From: an uncultured Lachnospiraceae bacterium
GTDB lineage: Bacteria > Bacillota > Clostridia > Lachnospirales > Lachnospiraceae
DNA length: 54,254 nt
NCBI GenBank assembly: GCA_910578605.1
Contig: CAJTQG010000001.1
Coordinates: 85,524 to 139,777 of the forward strand
Reading direction: 5' to 3'
The translations under genes and the position numbers were made by a program. Below the pieces are notes generated by a model. The model worked only from the letters and a program-made list of their open reading frames with translations, was not told where the DNA came from and ran no database searches. The number at the start of each line of letters is the position of its first letter. Position 1 is the stretch's first letter. This document shows positions 17,695-26,250 of this stretch, piece after piece.

Positions 17695-18651
17695 TTACAT
17701 GAAATCATTTTCGTCAAATATCATTTTGATAACCTGCTGCAGCTGTGTCATACTTCCGCTCCTATGCAGGCTCTCTTTATATTTCTTTGTCCCCTTTTTC
17801 TTTTTCATCATATAAGATGCCAATTTTTTCATGTAAACTAAAGTATAAGTCTCATCATAATACTGTAAAGTTAGTTTCATCTGCTCTGTCAAAATCTGAA
17901 GGGCTGTCTTTTTACACTCTTTTCCTGTAAGCTCACTGAAAATAAAAGGATTTGCCAACCCATATCTGGCAATCATTACCCCGTCAGCTCCTGTGCGCTC
18001 CATCATCCTCTTTGCATCCTCCGCCGAAAAGATTCCCCCATTGGCAATCACTGGTATGGACACCGCCGCCTTTGCATGGGCAATCTCCTCCATGTGCGGC
18101 TTTCCGTCATACATCATGCTCCTGCTTCTGCCATGTACCGTTATCATATCTGCCCCCGCCGCCTCACACATGCGGGCAAATTCTGCCGCAAACATATTCT
18201 CCTCCTCAATCCCAGTGCGGAATTTTACTGTTATCAACTTGCCGCTCTTCTTACAGCTTCGAATAACTGCCTCCGCCCTTTTTAAATCAAGCATCAGCCC
18301 GCTTCCCTCCCCACTCTTAAACACATTGGGAACCGGACAGCCCATATTAATATCAATAATGTCAAAACATTTCAAGAGCTCACTCTCTGCCATCTGTCCC
18401 ATCACTGCGGGATTTCCTCCTAGAAGCTGGACTGCTTTTATCTTCTCCTCCTCCGACGTAATTAAAAGACGCTTTGTAGCCCTATCATCATATTTCAAGG
18501 CATTGGCACTGACCATCTCCGTAAAACACAAACCTGCCCCCTGCTCATATGCTAGCATTCGAAAAGGAAAACAAGTGTATCCTGCAAGAGGGGCCATCAA
18601 CACATTAGAAGGCAGCAGCAGATTTCCAAGACGAATTTTTTTAATTTCCAT
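17695..18651 (-). CDS. dusB: tRNA-dihydrouridine synthase, DusB/NifR3-like
   Basis: A 318-residue flavoenzyme of tRNA modification. LLLPSNVLMAPLAGYTCFPFR is the N-terminal flavin-binding segment. DINMGCPVPNVFKSGEGSGLM holds the catalytic Cys near residue 102, and TVKFRTG, TVHGRSR and IANGGIFSAEDA mark the barrel strands of the DusB/NifR3 branch. It is the second Dus in the window and differs clearly from the one at 5.7 kb. GAGGATT is found just before the ATG. The gene leads a minus-strand cluster with the LRR protein directly behind it. In many Firmicutes dusB sits by itself or near lysS, so this pairing is not a standard one. Confidence 0.88.
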   Translation of the reverse strand: MEIKKIRLGNLLLPSNVLMAPLAGYTCFPFRMLAYEQGAGLCFTEMVSANALKYDDRATKRLLITSEEEKIKAVQLLGGNPAVMGQMAESELLKCFDIIDINMGCPVPNVFKSGEGSGLMLDLKRAEAVIRSCKKSGKLITVKFRTGIEEENMFAAEFARMCEAAGADMITVHGRSRSMMYDGKPHMEEIAHAKAAVSIPVIANGGIFSAEDAKRMMERTGADGVMIARYGLANPFIFSELTGKECKKTALQILTEQMKLTLQYYDETYTLVYMKKLASYMMKKKKGTKKYKESLHRSGSMTQLQQVIKMIFDENDFM

Positions 18652-18802
18652 ATAGAATCCTCATTTCTGTCCTGCTATTTCACTTTGCCCAATCTTTATT
18701 CCTATTCTGCTTTCTCACTCTGCCTCACTCCTTATATCTGCACTTTTCTTTCACTCTGGCCCACTCCTTTTTGTATAACCAATTCGTCCGATTCCGTAAA
18801 AT

Positions 18803-19666
18803 TTATAAAAGAATATTTTTTATTCCCTGGCAGATTCTCCCTGCCACCACAGGATTGTTCATAGTGTACAGATGAATACCCTGCACATTATTTGTCAGCA
18901 GTTCAATAATTTGACTTAATGCATAGGACATTCCCGCATCAAAGAGGGCTTCCTTCTTTCCTTCAAACTTATGAATAATCTTTTGAAAACGTGTGGGAAA
19001 GGACGCGCCGCACATAGTCACCATCCTTTTGATTTGCGCGGCATTGATTACCGGCATAATACCCGGAATAACAGGAACATCAATTCCCGCAATACGGCAA
19101 TCCTCCTCAAAGCGATAAAAACATTCATTGTCAAAAAACAGTTGGGACAGCAGCACCTGTGCCCCCGCATCTACTTTTCTTTTTAGATTTTTCATCTCAC
19201 TTACCCGATTTTCCGATTCCGGATGGCACTCAGGGTAGCAGGCTCCCGCAATACAAAAGTCGGCTGTCTCCTTTAAATAGCCAACTAAGTCCGAAGCGTG
19301 AGAAAAATCGGATTTCTCCGGAATATTAGGATTTCTGTCCCCTCTAAGAGCCAATATATTTTCAATGCCCTCCCCCTTCAGAAGCTTAGAAAATTCATCA
19401 ATCTCTCCTCTGTCATAGCTTAGACAAGTTAAATGTACAACCGGCTCCACCTTGTAGTCATATTTGATTTTTTTTGCAAGCTCAATGGTACGGTTGCAGT
19501 TAGAACTCCCCCCTGCCCCGAAGGTAACGCTGATAAAATCAGGCTTTTGCTCACACAAAATTTCTAATGTGGCATCAATATTTTTTAATTCACTGTCCTT
19601 CTTTGGCGGAAAAATCTCAAAGGATAAGACGGTTTTGTTTTTTTCGTATAAATCTGCAATTTTCAT
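18803..19666 (-). CDS. metF: methylenetetrahydrofolate reductase
   Basis: A 287-residue FAD enzyme that reduces methylene-THF to methyl-THF for methionine synthesis. Diagnostic segments are VLSFEIFPPKKDSEL at the N-terminus, FISVTFGAGGSSNCNRT, HLTCLSYDR, NILALRGDRNP and AGAQVLLSQLFFDN, followed by VIPGIMPV. The length is normal for the bacterial catalytic domain, with no regulatory extension. The upstream gap of 78 nt contains a duplicated TATAAT box (19694-19725). No methionine synthase or S-box riboswitch is present nearby. AAAGGA lies 12 nt before the ATG, somewhat far but the best available. Confidence 0.93.
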   Translation of the reverse strand: MKIADLYEKNKTVLSFEIFPPKKDSELKNIDATLEILCEQKPDFISVTFGAGGSSNCNRTIELAKKIKYDYKVEPVVHLTCLSYDRGEIDEFSKLLKGEGIENILALRGDRNPNIPEKSDFSHASDLVGYLKETADFCIAGACYPECHPESENRVSEMKNLKRKVDAGAQVLLSQLFFDNECFYRFEEDCRIAGIDVPVIPGIMPVINAAQIKRMVTMCGASFPTRFQKIIHKFEGKKEALFDAGMSYALSQIIELLTNNVQGIHLYTMNNPVVAGRICQGIKNILL

Positions 19667-19693
19667 TTCTACATTATTTCCTTTCTTCTTGTC

Positions 19694-19725
19694 ATTATAG
19701 CTTATTTATATATTATAGCTTATTT
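19694..19725 (-). promoter_or_regulatory. tandem 18-bp duplication carrying two -10 boxes before metF
   Basis: A 14-nt unit, on the plus strand ATTATAGCTTATTT, occurs at 19694-19707 and again at 19712-19725, a period of 18 nt. Read on the minus strand each copy gives AAATAAGCTATAAT with a perfect -10 box. A good -35 element is not obvious for either. Confidence 0.5.
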
Positions 19726-19744
19726 GTCATAAGAAATCTTTCTC

Positions 19745-22700
19745 TTAAAATCCTGTATCAATCTTTATTTCACTTCCCTCTTTTGTCTTTTTTACTTGAA
19801 TCTGCTGTGGGATGCTCTCCATCAGCTCTTCCCGATGACTGATAATCCCAACTAGCTTATTGGCCTTAGACAGATGAATCAAAATATCCAATGCATTTTC
19901 TATAGATTTTTTGTCCAATGTTCCAAAACCCTCATCTACAAACAGGGCATCCATCTGCACGCCCCCAAGATTGGAGGACACGGTATCCGACAAGCCAAGA
20001 GCCAGACTTAAGGATGCCTTAAAGCTCTCCCCCCCTGATAGATTTCCTACTGGTCTTCTGTGTCCGGTAAAATTATCCTGTACCTGAAGATTTAATATAT
20101 TTTTGCTTTTTTTATCTTGAGAATCATCCATTCTAAATAGCTCATACTGCCCATCACTCATTGGCAGCAGCCGCTTGTTTGCCGCGGCAATTATTTTGTC
20201 AAAGCCGGCGGCCTGTATATATTGTTCCAGTGTGATTTTCGCCTTGTTTTTAATGTCCCCTATCACCAAGCGATACAGTCTGTCACAAAGAGTATATTCC
20301 TTTTTATATGTTTCTACATTTTCCCTCTGTGCAGAAATCTTGTTTCTCTTTTCTTGATTGTTCTGTATCCTATGTTCTCTCTGGTTATTGTTCTCCCTCA
20401 GCTGTTCTACCAGTATGCTTTGTTCTTTCAACTCCTCTCGTAATCGATTTTCATCTGACTTTACCTTGCCCTTAGCATCTTCCCTGGCCTGCTCAAGCTG
20501 CTGTGCATTTATCTGAACGTCCTGTTTGTATTTCAGAACCTTCTTCTCCTGAGCCCCAATTGCTTCCTCCTTCGCAAGAAATTGCAAAAATTCCTCTCTG
20601 GATGCAAATTCCTTTTCAGTCAATATCTGCTGAAAGCTTATTCTCATCTGTTCTGCTCTGTTCTTCTGTGTCTCCAGCGCCTCCTGCAGTGTGCTGACGG
20701 CGGCATCCGCCCTTGCCCTCTCCCTCTGAATGTTTTCCTCCTTCTCCTGGGCCTTTTCTATCGCCCGAATAATCTTCTCCGACTCCCTTCTGGCTTTCTC
20801 CAATTCCCTTCTGGCCGTGTCACAATCTGGAAACTCAAGTACCGCAAATGCCTTCAGTGCTGTTTTCTTTTCCGTAAGGCTTGTCCGATTATTCTCTTTC
20901 TTGACATCATGCTTACCCTTCCTTTCCAAAAGGGCCTCCGTCTCCCTGCCCCTTGCCTGCTCCACATCCTCCATGGCCTTGTCATAAGCAATGCAGTCCT
21001 GCTGGAGACTTTTTTGCTCCTTTTTATTTTCCCTCACAATTTTTTTCAAATTTTCCAGCTCCAAATGAATCAACTCTGTCACTTTATCCATGGAAAAATC
21101 TTTTTCCAAATAATCTTTATCAAAAGCTTGCAAAAAAGACGCAGAAACCCACTCCCCTTCTCTAACCCTTTCTATTTTGTTTTTTATTTGTCTGTCTTTT
21201 TCCTCCAAAGACAATTTTGCTCTTTCCGCCTCCACAAGTCTGTCTTCCTTTACCTGTTTTGCATGCTCCTCCTGTTTGCGCCATTTTTTATAGTCCTCCT
21301 CCGATGCCGTCTCCCCAGGAAGCATTGCAAGCTTTGGATGATGAAGAGAGCCACAGACAGGACACATACTGCCCTCCTCCAATCCCTGTGCCAGGATTCC
21401 CGCCCGACAACTGTCCAATATATTTTCACATCTCCTGCGCCCCTCCATTGCCTCGTTATATTGGCACAGTGCACGTTCAAAATCAGCCTGCTTCTCAGCC
21501 AACTCCCTCATTGCTTGTTTATATTCTGCCGCCGTATGCTCTGCTATATCCCTCAGCTCCCATTGAAAAGCAGCCAGCTCCTTTCCTTGATTTTGTGCCC
21601 TTATCCCCTCAGCCTTACAATTTTGAAGCTCCTTGATTCTTTCGTCCAATCCCTTGATTTTTTCCTTTAATGCCCTCTCCTCCCCATCTAGAATTGCTTC
21701 TTCTTCCAACAGCGCCCGCTCTTGCTTTTCTAGCACCTGAATATCCAAAATCAATCCATCTCGTTCTTTATATTTTTCAATATCCTCCTGAAGCTTTTGC
21801 ACCTTTTGCTGATACCACTCCCCCTTAGGTTTCTCTTCCATTGCTTTTTCCAAGCTCTCCTGTGCTATTGCAAGATTCCTTGCCGCCTCTGCTGCCTCCT
21901 CTTTTTTCTGTATCATTTTCCCCCTGGTTTCTTCTATCTCCCTCTCTTCCTTCTGCAGCAAATCATAGGCAGGCTTTACATAGTGCAGGGCTTGCCTTTG
22001 GCGCCTAGTAAGCTGCTCCAACTCCTCTATCTCCTCCCGTCTCTCCTCCAGTTCTTCTCTCTCCCTTTGAAATTTTTCCAATCGGCTTAAAAATTCATTA
22101 TTGATTTGAGCATTGTGAAGTTCTTTTCTCTTCTCCTCCAATTTTTTGTTTTCCCTCTGATAGATTTTCTGCTTTTCCCTTCCCTCCTCCTCATCCTTTG
22201 AGATAATCTGAGTCAAAAGCTTCAGCATATCTTCTATATTCCATGTACTGTTGCTCCCCTTTGCCTCCTTCTGCAATAGCAGCAAATTTTGTTCTAATTC
22301 CTTATCCTCCGGCGGCTTTACATCACCAAAATATTGAATCATACTGTCCTGAGCATTCTTCCACTTCCCATGGCTGTTATCTTTTTTATCCTTTAGCTTA
22401 TATACTATATTTTGATAGCCGGATGTCATAAATATGGTTCTGAGAATTTTCGTTCTGTCCTCCGTTGATGCATTGAGAAGCTCCCAAAATTCCCCCTGGG
22501 CAATCATGGCAATTTGTTTAAACTGCCTAAAATCTATTTGCAAAAGCTCTCTCACCCTATTGTTGACCACTGCGGTTCCTTCTTGGGGCAGCTCCCCCTG
22601 GCAATAAAATACTGCCCTCTCCTTCTGGGTAATCACCCCCTCCCCCCGGTGCTTCGGCCTGTTAAAGGAAGGTTGGCGATACACATGATAGTATTTCCCC

Positions 22701-22960
22701 TGGTGGGAAAAATAAAAATCTACAAAGCTTTCCTCTGATGATTTTGCGTATTCGCTGCGCAGATTTTTTGTATCCCGATATGCACCGCTTGTCTCACCGT
22801 ACAGAGCAAAACATATGGCATCAAAAATAGTAGTTTTTCCGGCTCCTGTATCCCCGCAAATTAAAAAAAGACCTTTATTTTCAAATTGTTCAAATTCTAT
22901 TTCCGGCATTTTGTCCCCATATGGTCCAAATGCACTTATAACCAACTTAATCGGCTTCAT
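19745..22960 (-). CDS. sbcC: exonuclease subunit SbcC (SMC-like ATPase)
   Basis: A 1071-residue Rad50-like ATPase that works with SbcD to cut hairpins and process double-strand break ends. The Walker A motif GDTGAGKTTIFDAI is near residue 35, followed by a very long coiled coil interrupted near 533 by the zinc hook MCPVCGSLHHP. A second coiled coil then leads to the ABC signature LSGGESFKASLSLALG and the Walker B stretch ALFVDEGFGTLD. The start is placed at 22960 (MKPIKLVISAFGPYG), overlapping the end of sbcD by 14 nt. A GTG three codons earlier is possible. The overlap indicates translational coupling with sbcD. Confidence 0.93.
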   Translation of the reverse strand: MKPIKLVISAFGPYGDKMPEIEFEQFENKGLFLICGDTGAGKTTIFDAICFALYGETSGAYRDTKNLRSEYAKSSEESFVDFYFSHQGKYYHVYRQPSFNRPKHRGEGVITQKERAVFYCQGELPQEGTAVVNNRVRELLQIDFRQFKQIAMIAQGEFWELLNASTEDRTKILRTIFMTSGYQNIVYKLKDKKDNSHGKWKNAQDSMIQYFGDVKPPEDKELEQNLLLLQKEAKGSNSTWNIEDMLKLLTQIISKDEEEGREKQKIYQRENKKLEEKRKELHNAQINNEFLSRLEKFQREREELEERREEIEELEQLTRRQRQALHYVKPAYDLLQKEEREIEETRGKMIQKKEEAAEAARNLAIAQESLEKAMEEKPKGEWYQQKVQKLQEDIEKYKERDGLILDIQVLEKQERALLEEEAILDGEERALKEKIKGLDERIKELQNCKAEGIRAQNQGKELAAFQWELRDIAEHTAAEYKQAMRELAEKQADFERALCQYNEAMEGRRRCENILDSCRAGILAQGLEEGSMCPVCGSLHHPKLAMLPGETASEEDYKKWRKQEEHAKQVKEDRLVEAERAKLSLEEKDRQIKNKIERVREGEWVSASFLQAFDKDYLEKDFSMDKVTELIHLELENLKKIVRENKKEQKSLQQDCIAYDKAMEDVEQARGRETEALLERKGKHDVKKENNRTSLTEKKTALKAFAVLEFPDCDTARRELEKARRESEKIIRAIEKAQEKEENIQRERARADAAVSTLQEALETQKNRAEQMRISFQQILTEKEFASREEFLQFLAKEEAIGAQEKKVLKYKQDVQINAQQLEQAREDAKGKVKSDENRLREELKEQSILVEQLRENNNQREHRIQNNQEKRNKISAQRENVETYKKEYTLCDRLYRLVIGDIKNKAKITLEQYIQAAGFDKIIAAANKRLLPMSDGQYELFRMDDSQDKKSKNILNLQVQDNFTGHRRPVGNLSGGESFKASLSLALGLSDTVSSNLGGVQMDALFVDEGFGTLDKKSIENALDILIHLSKANKLVGIISHREELMESIPQQIQVKKTKEGSEIKIDTGF

Positions 22961-24104
22961 CTGCCACACCTGCCTCCCCCGCCAAATCTATCATAATCTG
23001 TAATTCTTCCGAACTTATTTCACATCCATACATCATCTCATAAAAATCAGAAATCAACTGAGGAAATGACTTTTCCTTTACCGCCTTAGTGATATCCTTC
23101 TGCTCCCCTTCCCTTGTATGGGCATTATCATAACTGATTTTCATTGTATTGGGATAATATTGCTGAAAAATACCCATTACATCGGGAATCGGCTCCTCAT
23201 CTGTCAATGTCACATAAACATAATCCTCTGGTGACTTAATATTGTTCCTATCTAAAAGCTGCTTAAGCTTCCCCTTTAAATGCCTCATCTCCCGACGAGG
23301 TTTAAGCTTTAAAAGCTCAACTGTTACATCTCCCTTTTTTCCAAATGTGACAACAGGAAAAGATTTTTCATTGTTCACCTCGCTTAGAGAATATTTCAAA
23401 AGAGAACCAGAATACCTGACTGTCTCCCTTCCGATTTTCTGCGGACAATGAATATGCCCCAACGCCACATAGTCAAAATAATCAAAACAGTCAACGCCTA
23501 TTTTTTCCACTGCACCCACATTCACTACCCCTGCTCCCTCCGAACCTGCCAGCAAGGGCTCTTGGCTTTTGCCTGCCACAAATTGATGGGCTACTATAAT
23601 ATTTCTCTCAGAGGTGTCAATCTTAGATTGTGCCAAAACTGTTCTGACTGCATCTTCATAGGAGGCAATCCCCACATCCGGATAAAAATGGACAACCTGG
23701 GATGCTTTTATAAAGGGAAGCAGATAAACATTGATTTTTCCCAACCCATCTTGACATACTTTTTTATAGAGACTGCCATTGTATTTCGCACAAATGTGTA
23801 TTTTATTGTTCTCAAATAAACTGCTGCCAAAATTTAATCTCTCATGAGAATCGTGGTTGCCGCTAATCATAAAGGTTTCTGTACCCAGAGCTGACAGACG
23901 GCACAAAAAATAATCCAAAAGCTTGACCGACTCCTCACTGGGAATCGCCTTATCATAAACATCACCAGCGATTAAAACCATATCTATCTGCTCATTGGAA
24001 ATCATCTCTAAAATTTGTTCTAACATATATTTCTGGTCTGCAATCATTGAAAAATCACACACCGATTTTCCTATATGAAGATCACCTAAATGTAATAATT
24101 TCAT
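22947..24104 (-). CDS. sbcD: exonuclease subunit SbcD (Mre11-like nuclease)
   Basis: A 385-residue manganese-dependent nuclease that pairs with SbcC. Phosphoesterase motifs are in order: GDLHIGK near residue 6, GDVYDKAIPS, SGNHDSHERL, VAHQFVAG and ALGHIHCPQ. The start at 24104 (MKLLHLGDLHIGK) agrees with the family. The frame stays open 32 codons upstream, but those codons come from a repeated leader element (24105-24215) whose near-copy precedes apgM and can also be read in frame there, so they are almost surely not coding. The leader contains stems that could control translation of the nuclease pair. The canonical ribosome binding site is weak (GGG about 8 nt upstream). Confidence 0.93.
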   Translation of the reverse strand: MKLLHLGDLHIGKSVCDFSMIADQKYMLEQILEMISNEQIDMVLIAGDVYDKAIPSEESVKLLDYFLCRLSALGTETFMISGNHDSHERLNFGSSLFENNKIHICAKYNGSLYKKVCQDGLGKINVYLLPFIKASQVVHFYPDVGIASYEDAVRTVLAQSKIDTSERNIIVAHQFVAGKSQEPLLAGSEGAGVVNVGAVEKIGVDCFDYFDYVALGHIHCPQKIGRETVRYSGSLLKYSLSEVNNEKSFPVVTFGKKGDVTVELLKLKPRREMRHLKGKLKQLLDRNNIKSPEDYVYVTLTDEEPIPDVMGIFQQYYPNTMKISYDNAHTREGEQKDITKAVKEKSFPQLISDFYEMMYGCEISSEELQIMIDLAGEAGVADEAD

Positions 24105-24215
24105 TTTTATACCCATGCATATCACAAGACTGCTTGTGATACTGCCCCAATCAATAGGTTGAAAGAACAGGCAGCCTACATTATATCCTTTCTTTATCAT
24201 ATATTTCCTTCAACC
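24105..24215 (-). repeat. leader repeat copy A (upstream of sbcD)
   Basis: A 111-nt element ending exactly at the sbcD start codon. It aligns without gaps to the element before apgM (33120-33230), with about twelve differences counted by eye. In transcript order it has an 11-nt arm GGTTGAAGGAA (24215-24205), AAAGGATATAATG containing an ATG immediately followed by TAG (24181-24176), the opposing arm (24167-24157), a GGCAG/CTGCC pair, and a 9-bp hairpin of TATCACAAG (24141-24133 with 24128-24120). Function unknown. Confidence 0.85.
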
Positions 24216-24290
24216 TTAATCTCCATACCAAAGCGTATGAGACGGGGTGAGATGAAATCCGCAAAGGCGGGTTCTTCTCTGCCATTAAGG
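24214..24290 (-). other. possible three-way-junction RNA before leader copy A
   Basis: Read on the minus strand, a 7-bp closing stem (24290-24284 with 24220-24214) encloses two hairpins. One is GAGA...TCTC with an inner CCGC/GCGG (24279-24249). The other is TCTCATAC with GTAT-G-GAGA (24242-24220). It matches no riboswitch or tRNA consensus I could recall. Its 3' strand overlaps the first arm of the leader repeat by two bases, so the two folds compete slightly. The flanking 24291-24463 is AT-rich and holds a 7-bp ATTTGTG/CACAAAT inverted repeat, with no gene. Confidence 0.3.
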
Positions 24291-24463
24291 CTTATTTGTG
24301 ATACTCCCGCACAAATAGTCATGTAAAAATAAACTATCCAGCATATTTTCACACTACCCCTATAATGTATCATGTATCACATACCTGCTTCATAAAAACT
24401 GTTTTTTATGTCTACATGTCTCTGAATAGTTACATTTTACCACAGTTCTCCCACCTCATAAAG

Positions 24464-24513
24464 TGAAAATTAAAAGCCCCGGGAATACCCTTTTGTATTC
24501 CCGAAGCTTTTAT
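24464..24513 (-). terminator. intrinsic terminator of the PLAT-protein gene
   Basis: An 8-bp stem GGGAATAC/GTATTCCC (24481-24488 with 24495-24502) is extended by an outer AAAAGC/GCTTTT pair, followed on the minus strand by TTTTAATTTT. It lies about 115 nt beyond the stop codon of the PLAT gene. Confidence 0.75.
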
Positions 24514-24625
24514 GGGCTCATGTTATATGTACTACATGATTATAAATATCAGCAGATTCATTTCCTTTTTCCATTTTTCATATTTCTTTTATATTACAAT
24601 TCCATGCATCATAATATTATTTGTT

Positions 24626-25492
24626 TTAAGAAGATATCTTGCGGAACCCTCCGAATTCTATCGACCTGTCGCCGCTGAACAAGGCGGCCACTCCTCCTGT
24701 GCTCACAATGGCATTCACCTTTACCGCATAAAAGACAGCTTCATACTTTCTTTCATGGTTATCAGGATTAGTCAATGTGCTTGTCACTTCTTTGATAATC
24801 TCCTTATTTTCTTTTTGAATCATCTCATTTACTTCACTGTCAGACACTCCCTGCTTAAAAGCAAACTTTAAATATCCCTCATAATTTTTTACGTCTGTCA
24901 GCTTTTCAGCAATCTGCTTATTTTTCTGATAACTAGCCTTCAAGTCTAAGCTCTCGTTAAATTCCTTTGTTGTGGTTTTTGTTTTGCTGCTGGCATAAGT
25001 AAATTCTGTTGTCTTCTTTTCTGTGTGCTTATACTGAAAGGTTCCGTTTGCGGGAACTGTGATAGGATATACCTTGTACTCTCTCACTTCCGTTTCATAG
25101 GAAAGCAGATTGCGGCTCCAATCTTCATATGGAACTGTATACTGGCGGGTTTTTTTGTCCTCAATCCACTCATTGACGTTAAATCTGGACACTACATTGC
25201 TAAGAGGGGCATCGCTTCCCTTTCTCTCGATTGTAATGTAGGATAATAGCCATCCGGCTCCTGCATATCTCATGTCACTTCTTAATTTTATTTGAAACAC
25301 TCTTCCTACATCTGTGTCAAAATCAATTGTGAATTTATCCATCTGATTTCTCTCAAAAGCGTTACCGCTTATATAGCCGTTCATCCGCTTCTCCTCACTC
25401 ATTCCCTTCTCTCCCTCTAATATAATAAATATATTAGAATCTGTCCCAGCTAAATACTCGTCCCCTGTTTTTACTTGAAAATAATATTTCAT
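24626..25492 (-). CDS. PLAT/LH2-domain protein with an unassigned beta-rich C-terminal half
   Basis: A 288-residue protein of unknown function. Residues 1 to about 115 have the PLAT/LH2 pattern: VKTGDEYLAGTDSNIFIILEG at the start, then DKFTIDFDTDVGRVFQIKLRSD and GWLLSYITIE. PLAT is a beta-sandwich used by lipases, lipoxygenases and C. perfringens alpha-toxin to contact membranes or proteins. Residues about 150-205 are rich in alternating Thr/Ser/Lys (EKKTTEFTYASSKTKTTTKE), and the C-terminus is Gly/Ser-rich. This resembles the insertion segment of aerolysin-type pore-formers only in texture; no family motif is proven. There is no signal peptide or membrane helix. The start has GGAGG 7 nt upstream. 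It lies 161 nt behind a Cro/CI regulator on the same strand, and both are probably one unit ending at the terminator near 24.5 kb. Confidence 0.6.
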   Translation of the reverse strand: MKYYFQVKTGDEYLAGTDSNIFIILEGEKGMSEEKRMNGYISGNAFERNQMDKFTIDFDTDVGRVFQIKLRSDMRYAGAGWLLSYITIERKGSDAPLSNVVSRFNVNEWIEDKKTRQYTVPYEDWSRNLLSYETEVREYKVYPITVPANGTFQYKHTEKKTTEFTYASSKTKTTTKEFNESLDLKASYQKNKQIAEKLTDVKNYEGYLKFAFKQGVSDSEVNEMIQKENKEIIKEVTSTLTNPDNHERKYEAVFYAVKVNAIVSTGGVAALFSGDRSIEFGGFRKISS

Positions 25493-25653
25493 AATAATTC
25501 CTCCATTCCATTATTTCTTATTTTTGTTGTTTTACTTTCTCTGACGCCTTTTAGCATCCCTAGCAAATTGTTTACCGGTAAGCTTTCTTTGCTATGTGTA
25601 TATTCTACCTAAATACAACTATTTTATGAACAACAAAGCTGTTGAATCGAACA

Positions 25654-25998
25654 TCAGTTCTGTTGAGATTTTAATGCTTCCAATACTGCTTTGACAATGC
25701 TCTGCAGCATATACAAATTTTCAACAGATATGTCAGATACATCCTGCAGCAACGCACCCATATTTTGCATATTTTGATTTTTCAAGCTTGCTTTCGTTCC
25801 CAGCAATTCATCTGCTGATACACCCAAGACATCTATAATGGCTGCAAATGTATCAATTTTCATTGCTGTATTTCCATTTTCCCAGCGGCTAAGGGAATTG
25901 GGCTGACATCCTAATTTTTCTGCCAATCCTTCCTGTGTGTACTCTTTTTGTTCTCTCACCTTCGCAATATGATTTCCTAATTCTACTAAACTTCTCAT
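25654..25998 (-). CDS. Cro/CI (XRE) family transcriptional regulator
   Basis: A 114-residue DNA-binding protein. Residues about 8-62 form a helix-turn-helix (HIAKVREQKEYTQEGLAEKLGCQPNSLSRWENGNTA split over its five helices), with the typical TQEGLAEKLG and LSRWENG helices. The remaining 50 residues are helical and lack a peptidase or ligand domain, so they may serve dimerisation. The ATG at 25998 is chosen because it lines up with the start codons behind the two other leader repeats. An ATG at 26004 or TTG at 26010 would add two or four residues. A shortened leader repeat lies directly upstream, so the gene may share a control mechanism with sbcD and apgM. The downstream PLAT gene is a likely target or partner (inference). 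Confidence 0.85.
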   Translation of the reverse strand: MRSLVELGNHIAKVREQKEYTQEGLAEKLGCQPNSLSRWENGNTAMKIDTFAAIIDVLGVSADELLGTKASLKNQNMQNMGALLQDVSDISVENLYMLQSIVKAVLEALKSQQN

Positions 25999-26055
25999 AT
26001 TCATACCCAATGTATATCAAAATACGCTTGTGATATACATTATATCCTTTCCTTC
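25999..26055 (-). repeat. leader repeat copy C (shortened, upstream of the XRE gene)
   Basis: It contains GGAAAGGATATAATGTA, then TATCACAAGC and GGGTATGAATATG, matching the two ends of copies A and B but lacking about 45 internal nt. A perfect 10-bp inverted repeat, ATGTATATCA/TGATATACAT (26010-26019 with 26031-26040), includes the upstream ATG. That ATG opens a 7-codon reading frame, MYITSVF, ending at 26017. Confidence 0.7.
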
Positions 26056-26193
26056 TAAATTATTTGATACTTGTAAACTACCACATAATCCCAAACCAAT
26101 TTTGTTGACTTTTCCGACTTTGCTGGCTTTTCCCTCATTCATGGGGGATTGACTTGCACGCTTTAGCGTGACAAGGTCTTTTCTATAACATAA

Positions 26194-26250
26194 AAATAAA
26201 AAAGACACAGAGGAAAGCCCGGATATTTCCGGTTCTCTTTCCCCTGCGTC
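26194..26250 (-). terminator. intrinsic terminator downstream of the Com-like gene
   Basis: On the minus strand a 14-bp stem with two G-U pairs (26250-26237 with 26217-26204) is topped by CCGG/CCGG and followed by T6. It ends a transcript coming from the zinc-ribbon gene after an untranslated tail of nearly 190 nt. The stretch 26251-26441 itself shows no gene. A second small hairpin, CACGCT-TT-AGCGTG, lies just beyond near 26156-26169. Confidence 0.75.

Noticed and set aside
20582..21670. Long frame opposite sbcC
   Set aside because: Antisense to a clear coding sequence; Cys/Leu/Phe/Pro-rich composition is typical of the complement of a coiled coil.
24105..24200. N-terminal extension of SbcD by 32 residues
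   Set aside because: The same bases occur before apgM as a repeated leader, and both proteins have normal family starts at the later ATG.
24214..24290. tRNA-like cloverleaf before sbcD
   Set aside because: Closing stem is present, but no T-loop consensus and no anticodon arm of the right size.
26041..26208. 63-residue frame upstream of the XRE gene
   Set aside because: Starts inside a terminator, has no ribosome binding site, and its end is only the 7-codon leader frame.
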